Below are positions 1-7,097 of a DNA stretch of 10,607 nucleotides, one piece after another; position 1 is the stretch's first letter; each line of letters opens with the position of its first letter. This stretch comes from Acanthamoeba lenticulata (taxonomy: Eukaryota; Discosea; Longamoebia; Acanthamoebidae), in assembly GCA_002179805.1 (NCBI GenBank), contig NAVB01005511.1, positions 1-10,607 on the forward strand, written 5' to 3'. The translations under genes and the position numbers were made by a program. The notes under the pieces are model-generated. The model had not been told where the DNA came from, did no database searches, and saw only the letters and a list, made by a program, of their open reading frames with translations.

Positions 1-63
1 AAGCAAGGTAAGGCGGGCGAACCCAAGACGATTAATGAATGATTCGACAGAAAGGTGCTGTAC

Positions 64-427
64 CTGGCTCCACCTTGAAGGTGTAAGAGCCGTCCTTCTT
101 TGTAGAGGTAGTGTCGGCCAGGGTGCCGTTCAGCCAGAAGAGCTGCACGGTAACGCCGCCCAGACCGTAGTTGCTGAGGTCCTCGTTGATCATGCCGTCG
201 CCTTCCAAATCGTGCCATACGACTCCGTTGGCGGAGCAGAGGGCGTACTGTCCATCATTCTTGACGACGGTATCACCGGCGTAGAGAGCGAAAATGGCCG
301 TTCGTCCGCGGTTCGCATCAACGACATCCGTCATCACGCCTTGTGCTAGTGCATGGGGGCCATTGAACCACAGCAGGACCAGGGCACAGATGCAAAATGA
401 AATCGAGAAAATGTGGTGCTGGCTCAT
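64..427 (-). CDS. Secreted SdrD_B-like domain protein, first exon only (gene runs off the left edge)
   Basis: Seen: from ATG 427-425 the exon encodes 121 residues plus the first base of a split Gly codon, then meets a GTACAG donor at 63-58. Residues 1-28 look like a signal peptide: hydrophobic core around 9-21 and an ALA|QG cleavage site near 28/29. Residues 66-121 match the SdrD_B/Cna-B pattern: ANGVVWHDLEGDG, then GLGGVTVQLF, TTSTKKDGSYTF and a closing EPG. These immunoglobulin-like beta modules occur in bacterial surface proteins and in large extracellular proteins of social amoebae. The acidic loop D73-L-E-G-D-G-M-I-N-E-D could bind calcium, as in family members. Inferred: an exported or cell-surface multi-domain protein, the rest lying past coordinate 1. 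No acceptor is visible in 1-63. A TTG nine bases upstream is not a plausible eukaryotic start. It is divergent from EF-P, 185 bp away. Confidence 0.7.
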
Positions 428-612
428 TGTAGTCAAAAATGCGGCAGTTGTGCTTGCTGGCGATCACTAAAGGTGCCGCCCTGGCTCCTCCGCAATCGGT
501 TAAAGTAGATGGTCGGTGTGTCTGATCTTTTCCCGCCAAAGACGACAGCTTCTGACTTTCTCTATCATTTCTCGAGTGTCATTTCTACTTCTCGTTCCTG
601 CAAACACAAGAG
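428..612. promoter_or_regulatory. Shared upstream region of two divergent genes, with an E2F-like site
   Basis: This 185-bp gap separates the start codons of the SdrD_B-like gene (-) and EF-P (+), so it must hold both promoters. No TATA box is evident. The one recognisable motif is TTTTCCCGCCAAA at 528-540, which fits the E2F/DP consensus TTTSSCGC. Function is inferred from the motif alone. Confidence 0.4.
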
Positions 613-1865
613 ATGAGGCGGTTCGCGGTTCATCGCACGGCAAATGTCCGTTCCTTTCAGGCTGCGGCTGGCCTGCGGGGTGCAACCTCTGCTCTTTTTC
701 CCTCGTATGTCCGCACCGGTGTGGTTGCGCTTCAAACGCGCAACTACAAGGCTCCCATTTCTGATATCAAGAAGGGATGGGTGATCGAGCACTTGGGTAC
801 GTGTGCCGCTCATATTTTAGAGTAGCTTGCGGTGCAACTCATCAGCTCATGCACAGGCAAGCTGTGGGAAGTCGTGGAGACGTCGCAATCGCGCAAGACG
901 GCCCAGCGGCGAGCTCACATCAATGTACGGCCACCTCATGTTCCTCCGCGCAGCACCACCCCTAATCGGATAATTGATTTCCAGATGGAGCTGCGGGACT
1001 TGGCTGCCGGCACCAAAAAGAACGAACGATTCCGCGTGGAGGACCGCGTTGAGAGTATGTCCTTGCAGCCGCTTCACCACGCGTCTGCTTCTGTGCCAAC
1101 ACTAAGCTCCTTCCCCCACGTGGTCGAGAACAGCCATCATCCTCGATGTGCAGAAGTGCGTCTACTCGCGCAGCGAGCCCAAGAAAGTCTTCTTCACCAT
1201 TTCCGCGACCGGCGAGGAGGTCTCCGTGCGCAGGGACCTGGTCGGAGCGGTAGATGCCTACTTGAAGCGTACGTCCTGTTCTTGCCTTGTTGTGTCTTGT
1301 CCCCACTCCTGGCTGGTCGGCTCACATCATCTCGCACCAGCCGGCACGTCCGTAGCGCGGCTTTCGGTGCACAATGGCGAAGCCGTCACGGCCAAGCTGC
1401 CCTGTACGTCCTCTTGCGCTTGCTCTCGTTCTTCATGGGGGTGTTGATACCCTGACATCTTTTGCGCCAACAATAGCCAAGGCCGTGGTGACGGTGAAGG
1501 AGGCCGACGCCACGCAGTCCGCCGCCGCCGGGTACGTGAGCTGCGTGCTGTGAGAGGAGAAGAAAGGGAGAAGAGGGCCAAAGCTCACCGCCATCTTCCG
1601 CGGCCATGTATGTGCGCACAGCTACAAGAAGGCGGTGCTGGACAATGGGCGAGCCGTCCGTGTGCCAACCTTCATCGGTGCCGGAGACGTGATCGTCGTC
1701 ACGCTGCCCGATGAAGCCTATTTCGGCAAGAGCGATGGCTCTGCGCTCGATGATGACGATGATGCAGGTGACGATGATGATGAAGACGACGAGGAAGAGG
1801 AATCCGACGATGAGTCAGACGAGGACGAGGAGGAAGACGAAGAGGAGGACGCCAAGAAGAAATAA
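613..1865 (+). CDS. Mitochondrial elongation factor P (EF-P) with an acidic C-terminal tail
   Basis: EF-P relieves ribosome stalling, classically at polyproline; a eukaryotic copy of this bacterial type should act on organellar ribosomes. Exons: 613-796, 857-924, 985-1054, 1134-1268, 1341-1403, 1477-1531, 1622-1865; all phases agree, giving 272 aa. Residues 1 to about 46 are Arg-rich without acidic residues, a typical mitochondrial presequence. Next come the KOW-like domain (IKKGWVIEHLGKLWEVVE, then LRDLAAGTKKNERFRVEDRVE), the middle domain (AYLKPGTSVARLSVHNGEAV, then AKLPSKAVVTVKE) and the third OB domain (VLDNGRAVRVPTFIGAGDVI). The tip that carries modified Lys34 in E. coli reads RKTAQRRAH, so Gln or Arg replaces that lysine. 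Residues 230-272 are an acidic tail not usual in EF-P, ending AKKK. Introns are 60-90 nt. Three AATAAA signals follow, the first overlapping the stop codon. Confidence 0.92.
1749..1850 (+). repeat. GAT/GAC/GAG codon run encoding the acidic EF-P tail
   Basis: A purine-rich imperfect trinucleotide tract inside the last EF-P exon. It encodes 34 residues, 30 of them Asp or Glu. The codons are mixed (GAT, GAC, GAA, GAG), so the tract is either old or kept at protein level, not a fresh single-triplet expansion. Confidence 0.85.
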
Positions 1866-1917
1866 ATAAATTAATAAACAAAACGGCCCATCAACAGCGT
1901 TGATGAAGGCGGAACCA
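1861..1917. terminator. Convergent 3' ends: three AATAAA signals and a small hairpin
   Basis: EF-P (+) and the MFS gene (-) converge with 52 bp between stop codons. AATAAA occurs at 1861-1866 (overlapping the EF-P stop), 1865-1870 and 1873-1878, all on the + strand. A perfect inverted repeat, CATCAAC (1889-1895) and GTTGATG (1899-1905) around a 3-nt loop, lies just beyond. I see no AATAAA on the minus strand for the MFS transcript, so its 3' end probably overlaps EF-P antisense. A termination or insulating role for the hairpin is inference. Confidence 0.6.
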
Positions 1918-3580
1918 CTACAACGACTTCTTCTCCTTGTTGTGAAGCTTCTCGCCAGCAGCAGCATCACGTGGCGGTTGGTGAAGGACAGCGGCCTCTG
2001 CGGGCAGGTGCGCCCACGCGTAGAGGGCGACGCCGAGCAGGAAAACGGCGGCCACGAGCCCGGGCGCGCCCTCGCCCCAGGCCTGGAGCAGGTGGCTGCC
2101 CACCACGGGCGCGATCACCCGCGTCAAGCTGCCCACGGACGACGTGACGCCAAGCGCACCTGCCCGAGCAAGCAGCAAACAACAAACAACAGCATGAGCT
2201 CATGGCAAGGAAGTGAAAGAGCTTCGTTGGAAAGTGGGTTGGGGGATGAAAGGGGGGAGACGATTACCGCCGATTTCATGGCTGCGGACGAGTTTGGTGA
2301 TGAGCGAGTTGATGAGGGTGTTGAGCGCGCCCGAGGCGAGGGCGAATGGGGTCAGCGAGATGAGCATCATTGGGACCGACCAGGCAACGGCCCATAGGCC
2401 CAGCGAGAGCGCGAGGACGAAGAAGGCCCACACAATAGCACGCGTCTCCGACATGTGGCGCGTCAGCCGCGCGATGCCGCCGCCCTGCAGGATGGCGAAC
2501 AGGAGCGCCACGAAACACAGCACGAAGCTCGACTGCCGTGCGCTGAGGTCGAAACGCTGCTTGTTGTAGAGGGCGAACGTGCTCTCGAATGTGGTGAACG
2601 CCAAGTTGTAGGCGAACTTGCACGCGAGGAGCAGCCCCAGCTGGGGCCGTCGGAGGCACTGCCACAGGATCTCGAGTTCCGACGAGAAGGACAACAGCAA
2701 GCCCGTCGAGTGGGCGCTCTTGCGCGCCTCACGAGCCGCCTGCATCTTCTCCCTGCTGAGGGACTCCTTCAGCAGGAAGTAGGCACCTATGTTGTCAAGC
2801 GCCCCATATTAAATAATGTTAAAGAACGTGAAGAAGAAGGAGGACGGACCGGTGAGGTTGAGAAGGGAGAGGAGGGCGGCGGCGAGGGCCGGGTAGCGTG
2901 GGTGCCATCCGACGAGCATGCCGCCCAGGGCCGGTCCGACGATGAAGCCCAGCCCGAACGCCGCCCCGACGAGCCCAAGGCTCCGCGTACGCTCGCCCTC
3001 GGTCGTGACGTCTGAGGCGGAAGTGGCGGCCAGTGGTAAGCAGCAGCAGGGCTCGATGTCAGGGACACGCCTAAAGTAGACACACACGAACCAGTGATGT
3101 AGGCCTGAGCCAGCGCGATGTTGCCGCCCAGGATGCCGTCGAGGAGGCGCGACGCAAACACTGCTGTCATGCTCTGGGCACCGGCCAGCAGCACGAAGGA
3201 GGCCAGCGTCGAGGCGATACACACCAACAGCACTGGCCTTCGCCCTGTTGTGCCCGCTCCGTAGGTCAGGCTTTGCGTCATTTACGTAAAGGTTTGGAAA
3301 GAGCACCGTAGAGGTCAGAGAGCCGACCAAGGAAAGGGGCGCCAATAAGCTGGCCAAGGGCGTTGGCTGCCATGATGCAGCCTATGAGGACAGGGGAGGC
3401 TGCGTATTCATGGACCAGGTAGGGGAAGAGAGGAAGGATGATTGAAAAGCCCAAGATTTCGATGAACACGAAGAGGAACAGTAATATAAAGGTGGCTGTC
3501 GATGTGCTGCCCTTCTTATTGCGTCCACCAGGCGTTGGTGGCGATGTAGTAGAGAGCACTGGCGACGGCGTGTCGGCCAT
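1918..3580 (-). CDS. Major facilitator superfamily transporter (DHA1/TetA-like)
   Basis: An MFS membrane carrier, probably a proton-coupled exporter; the substrate cannot be read from sequence. Exons in transcript order: 3580-3307, 3244-3092, 3011-2850, 2786-2268, 2159-1918; phases agree, giving 449 aa, normal for a 12-helix MFS protein. Residues 1-30 are a polar Ser/Pro/Thr-rich cytosolic tail. The first helix contains FIEILGFSIILPLFPYL. Motif A (GRLSDLYGRR, about 85-94) is completed exactly by splicing exons 1 and 2. SRLLDGILGGNIALAQAYI runs into DVTTEGERTRSLG across intron 2, followed by GAAFGLGFIVGPALGG (helix 5, motif C-like). The second half repeats the fold (LQGGGIARLTRHM; LGVTSSVGSLTRVIAPVVG). 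Donors are unusual: GTGCTC, GTTCGT, GTCCGT, GTAATC. A rival donor for intron 1 (GTAAAT at 3285) would leave a 41-nt intron and insert seven residues into motif A, so I reject it. Confidence 0.92.
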
Positions 3581-3643
3581 AGTGTGGAAGTTCAGGCGAA
3601 GAATGTGGTGGGCCTATGGCGCAATAAGAATAAGGGCCTTTTC

Positions 3644-3659
3644 CTCTATTGCAATAGAG
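3644..3659. promoter_or_regulatory. Perfect 16-bp palindrome with an ATTGCAAT (C/EBP-type) core
   Basis: CTCTATTGCAATAGAG equals its own reverse complement. It lies 64 bp upstream of the MFS start codon and just beyond the oligo-T stops of the tRNA gene. A partial copy (GCGCAATAAGAA) sits at 3619-3630. The core ATTGCAAT is the palindrome bound by bZIP factors of the C/EBP type in animals. A role as an operator for the MFS gene is inferred from position. Confidence 0.45.
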
Positions 3660-3662
3660 CGG

Positions 3663-3676
3663 AAAAATTACCAAAA
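3663..3676 (-). terminator. Pol III oligo-T terminators of tRNA-Phe
   Basis: Read on the minus strand, TTTT at 3676-3673 and TTTTT at 3667-3663 follow the tRNA 3' end by 16 and 25 nt. Four or more T is the normal Pol III stop signal; the second tract would serve as a backup. Confidence 0.7.
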
Positions 3677-3692
3677 GATTGTTGAAACTGAT

Positions 3693-3765
3693 TGCCCTCT
3701 GCCGGGTTTGAACCAGCGACCTCACGATCTTCAGTCGTGCGCTCTACCAGCTGAGCTAAGAGGGC
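3693..3765 (-). tRNA. tRNA-Phe (anticodon GAA), intronless
   Basis: The 73-nt transcript folds as a complete cloverleaf: acceptor GCCCTCT/AGAGGGC, D stem GCTC/GAGC, anticodon stem CACGA/TCGTG around loop CTGAAGA (anticodon GAA), variable loop AGGTC, T stem GCTGG/CCGGC with one G-T pair around TTCAAAC, and discriminator A. The Pol III A box (TAGCTCAGCTGG) and B box (GGTTCAAACCC) are intact. CCA is not encoded, as expected in eukaryotes. Downstream on this strand are T4 (3676-3673) and T5 (3667-3663) stops. The gene lies between the RAD51B 3' end (145 bp) and the MFS start (112 bp), all on the same strand. Confidence 0.97.
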
Positions 3766-3910
3766 TTCTTGTTTACTCATAAAATTTCGGCCACACAAAG
3801 AGCTCGAGCCGCGGTGCCTTTTTTCCCTTCGTGTATTGGTCCGCGCCTTTGCGTGGAGCGGGGTCCGATCGGCTGATGGGTGGTGAAGCGGCACTGGAAC
3901 AAGGCCTGTC

Positions 3911-5491
3911 TCAAGCACCAAACAGGTTCTGATGTTGCGCGTCCATGCGAAAGCCGGGCGCTGTGTGTTGTCGCCCTGTGATCCTTCGTTCCCAGAAGTT
4001 GCCAACCAGAACGCTCGCGTTTTCCTGCGGTACGTCCACAACGTTGGGGACATGTATGAGACAAGGGAGATGAGAAAGTACCTGCGACGAAGTGAGATCG
4101 GCCTCCTCGGCGTCATCACCCAGCAGGTTGATGCCGCTGGTGTCAATGGCGTACGGATACGACCGCACAGGAGCTAGTGGCGACTTGGCGATGGTGAGAC
4201 AGCGCTTCTCCAGTTGTTGTCCGTTCGCTGCGTCGTCCGACATCATCATGCCACCATCATCGCCAAGCATCAGAAGGCTCATGTCCTTGAACTCGAGCAC
4301 GAGCCTCGTGTTAACCGCGTGAGCCCAGATGTAGCCCAACGCCGCTGTCACGTAGAGCGACTTGTCCAGGCCCAGCAGGGAAGGGCGATCGAACTCGAAG
4401 TGGGGCCGTTGCGTGGAGGTGGTGACCTGGTTGGAGACCAGTACGGGGATGTTGAAACTCTCGGCCAGACGCTTGAGGAGGGCCGCCTGTGCGGCCAGCA
4501 GCGACTGGCGCCGCATGCCCCCGCCATCACCGTCAAAGTCGCGCCGGGCGACCGACGCGATGGAGTCGACAACGACTAGCTTCACGTTACTCTCGATGAT
4601 CGTTTCCTCAAGGTCCTCCAGCCTTGTATCGCCATCGCCATCACCGCCGGCCAGTGTGAGTTTCAGCTGAGTCAACTTCTTGTACAGGACAAAAGAGAGG
4701 GGGCGCAGCACCTGGTCATAAGGTCGGCCGTGTTGTCCACGCGGTACACGAGGACTCTTTGAGTGAAGGGCTGCAGCAGGCTGTGCACGTTGTCCGCCTC
4801 AGCGTAGCGCGGGTAGCGTTTGGTCAGAATCTCTACCAGCCTTGAATAAGACATTGAGACTTGAGGAGGTGAGACAAAGGACAGTCGACGGGCGGCAGGC
4901 AAGGGTGGGCCAGGGCACCGTTTGGGGCTGAAAGTGGACTCAGTGTCGATGTAGACGACGCGGCCGCCAAGACCACCCTCTTCAACAGGTAGGCACGCCT
5001 GCACAGCCATCTGGTGGCAGAACTGAGTCTTGCCCACTCCCGCCGGCCCTACCACCTCGATGATGGACGACGCGGGGAGGCCGCCGTGGAGGGCCGAGTC
5101 GAGGGCGGTCATGTTTGTGCGGAGGGCGCCCGATTTTCGCTCCACGAGGTCGAAGGCCTACAGGGAAGGGCGGGCCCGGTTATGAGCTATGAAGAGCGTC
5201 AGAGAAGAGCGGCCTGGAAGGGGCACGTACCGAAGCACAAACAGGAGAGATCGAACGGCAGACCTGAGAGATCAGCTCTCGTACCACAAATTGCGGCAAG
5301 TCAAGTGCATGGATGAGCTCAAGTTCGTTCTTCATGAGTAGATCCTGCTCATCGAGCGAAATTCGAGTGAGTAGCGTTCAAGACTATGGTCGTAACGAAC
5401 GCACCTGTGGCGTATATATGTTGTGTTTTTCGAGCCGACCAAGTAGATCTTCATTGTCTCGTAGAATGCGACGCAATCGCCTTGATGCCAT
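3911..5491 (-). CDS. RAD51B: RAD51B-type RecA/RAD51 recombinase paralogue
   Basis: RAD51 paralogues assemble complexes (RAD51B with RAD51C, RAD51D, XRCC2) that help load RAD51 in homologous recombination. Exons: 5491-5405, 5344-5231, 5157-4919, 4840-4712, 4622-4082, 4024-3911; phases agree, giving 407 aa. The N-terminal helical domain spans residues 1 to about 67 (HNIYTPQDLLMKNELELIHA is joined across intron 1). Walker A is GPAGVGKT at 104-111; Walker B is KLVVVDS near 204-210. RAD51B-like landmarks are LDSALHGGLP, GGRVVYIDTESTFSPKRLVEI (split by intron 3), IPVLVSNQVTT, ALGYIWAHAVNTRLVLE and IAKSPLAPVRSYPYAI. Splicing exon 4 to 5 gives DLMTRLEDLEETI, in register with the family. The last intron (4081-4025, 57 nt) is uncertain: it has no stop and is a multiple of three, so retention gives 426 aa. 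The C-terminal 37 residues are not recognised. Confidence 0.9.
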
Positions 5492-5639
5492 CTTACGAAA
5501 CGCCAGAAAAAACAGAAGGCCAGATTTTTGTGCGATCTTTCACTGCCAGGAAAAGTTTAGTCGCTTCTTCTCCGGCCAGCGACTTCACCTTCGGGGCAGG
5601 CTTCTCAATTCTCCAGCACGATAAAAGCCAGCATGCCTC

Positions 5640-6965
5640 TTATCCCTTCACCGTCCCGGATGCAGGCAAGACAGGCTTCCAGCGACCACCAGGTGCGGCC
5701 ACGATCCGCACCTGCTCGCCTGCGCGAGTAAAGTGTGCGCCCATCCTCAGTGGCCAGGCGGAAGCGTCCAAGTTGGTCAACACCTGCATACCGGAGGTGT
5801 CGTAAGCAGAGGTAATTGGTGGTCAGACTCACACGGGCTCTCTGCAAGCCGTACAAAAGGTCGATGGACCATGTTGAAGTTTTTGAAGAAGATCACGTAG
5901 GGGTGGGTTGTTGTTGAGGTCTTCTCCGGGCTTCGTATTGCTACGCGATTTACGCTGAGTGGAGGCCATGATGTGAGAAGGAGCATTTCAGCTCTGTGTA
6001 GCAAATGGGGATGTACTTTTCCCAGCCAGCAGCTTGCGAAGCTGTGGTGAGGTCGCACAGGCCAATCTGCACGCTTATGACATCTCCCCGCGAGTACCGG
6101 GCATCGTTTACATGGCCTTGCCTGCTCCAAAACCAATCAGGTCCGCTGGCTCAGCAGGAGGGAAGAAAACACAGCATTGTACAAAGACGTACAGGTAAGG
6201 GGCGTGATCGCCAAAGCTATGAATGTCACCATCACTGTAATAGCTTGCAGCGAAGTACTGGGTAGAGGCGAGAGAGTCAAACCAACTATTGAGCCCCAGA
6301 GTCGCAGAGGCAAAGGCAGAGTCAGGGGTTGGGTGGCCCGGCGGCTCATCTGGCTTTGGTTCTGGCAGAGCTGGGGTTACTGACAGGCAGAAGTAGTAAC
6401 CTGCACGAAGCCATCAGGTGACATAAGCTACTGGTTGCTCTCGGGCGTATAAGACCACAACTGAAAGAGACGCACTGGGGTCACTTTCAACGAGGAAGTG
6501 AGTCGCAAAAGGCTCATGTGCCGTCTTGACTACATAGGCGGTGGTTGTGTCGCGCGAGGGGAAGGCCCGACTATCTCGAGTTGACCGCGCAAGGCGGGCA
6601 GTATTGTCGATCGTGACATGGCAACTACCCTGCTCATCGAACGTGGGCAGTGTAATGGCCTACCCGATTGACCTCACTTGTGTTAGCATTCGTCCAGCCT
6701 ACAAAGGGAGCCAGCGCACGCACAGCAAGCAGGCGCTGGTTGGATAGGACGATGGTACGGAAGCTCTGGCACGTGAGCGCTGCCCGCATCACAGCGCCCT
6801 TGAACAAGAATACAAGACGGCCCCCACCCGTAAGCGCTGCGAACCACTCAACCTTTCGGCTCTAGATCATCATGTCGGCACAGGCAAGCAACAAGGAGGA
6901 GCGGGTACCGGGCTGTGGTGCAGAAAGGAGAGCACGTGGTCCCACATCTCCAAAGGTAATTCCAT
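5640..6965 (-). CDS. F-box protein with a C-terminal SPRY-like domain
   Basis: Likely a substrate adaptor of an SCF (SKP1-cullin-F-box) ubiquitin ligase: the F-box would bind SKP1 and the SPRY domain the target. Exons: 6965-6909, 6798-6724, 6659-6476, 6400-6193, 6121-6017, 5954-5855, 5783-5640; phases agree, giving 290 aa. Splicing exon 1 to 2 joins LPLEMWDHVLSFLHHSP to GAVMRAALTCQSFRTIV, a near-complete F-box at residues 3-42. The rest resembles SPRY/B30.2: ASYYSDGDIHSFG, YSRGDVISVQIGL, YVIFFKNFNMVHRPF and TNLDASAWPLRMGAHF. A Pro-rich loop (PALPEPKPDEPPGHP) interrupts it. Donors are GTACCC, GTGCGT, GTGCGT, GTACGT, GTACAT, GTACGG; introns 62-110 nt. For intron 5 a second donor (GTGCGA, 42 nt upstream) fits the phase too. 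Each exon is too short to be seen as an ORF alone. The F-box is firmer than the SPRY call. Confidence 0.77.
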
Positions 6966-7097
6966 GCTGGGGCCTGTGGCAACTTACGCCCCACGTCTTG
7001 ACCCCCAGCGCTCCGTGCGTTTTTCTTTTTAAGTGAAAGTCAATTTCTTTGTTTTTTGGTGGTTTTTTTTTTTTTTTCACACGAACTCGGGCGGTTC
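6966..7097. promoter_or_regulatory. Spacer between the ZUP1-like and F-box/SPRY genes, with a 15-T tract
   Basis: This 132-bp gap must hold the 3' end of the ZUP1-like gene and the promoter of the F-box gene. Its left half is ordinary mixed sequence. The right half (7021-7077) is strongly T-rich on the + strand, including an uninterrupted run of 15 T at 7063-7077, which is A-rich in the sense of both genes. No TATA box or AATAAA stands out. Poly(dA:dT) tracts often exclude nucleosomes in promoters; that role here is inference. Confidence 0.4.

Noticed and set aside
832..1455. 207-codon + strand frame starting in EF-P intron 1
   Set aside because: It runs through several introns in a frame different from the EF-P exons and has no recognisable domain.
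2455..3015. Charged 186-codon + strand frame (Glu/Arg-rich)
   Set aside because: Antisense to MFS exons 3 and 4, whose minus-strand product has clear transporter motifs. GC-rich third positions open such shadow frames.
4623..4711. Coding extension of RAD51B upstream of exon 5 (LSFVLYKKLTQLKLTLAGG)
   Set aside because: The frame is open, but it would put about 28 extra residues where the family has none; splicing 4712 to 4622 restores the exact spacing.
5605..5783. Alternative 3' frame of the F-box gene (LGRFRLATEDGR), reachable through a GTGTGAGT donor
   Set aside because: It needs a 49-nt intron and gives no SPRY-like continuation; the chosen frame (TNLDASAWPLRMGAHF) uses a GTACGG donor, a 71-nt intron and has better third-position GC.
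5833..5969. Minus-strand frame starting MASTQRKSRS with an FCTACRE segment
   Set aside because: It could be a small exon with a Cys-x2-Cys motif, but the alternative frame in the same bases (FFKNFNMVHRPF) splices in phase on both sides with 62- and 71-nt introns and completes the SPRY-like pattern.
7063..7077. 15-T run as a poly(A) tail of a retrotransposed element
   Set aside because: No target-site duplication, element body or reverse transcriptase is visible; it is more simply a homopolymer in an intergenic spacer.
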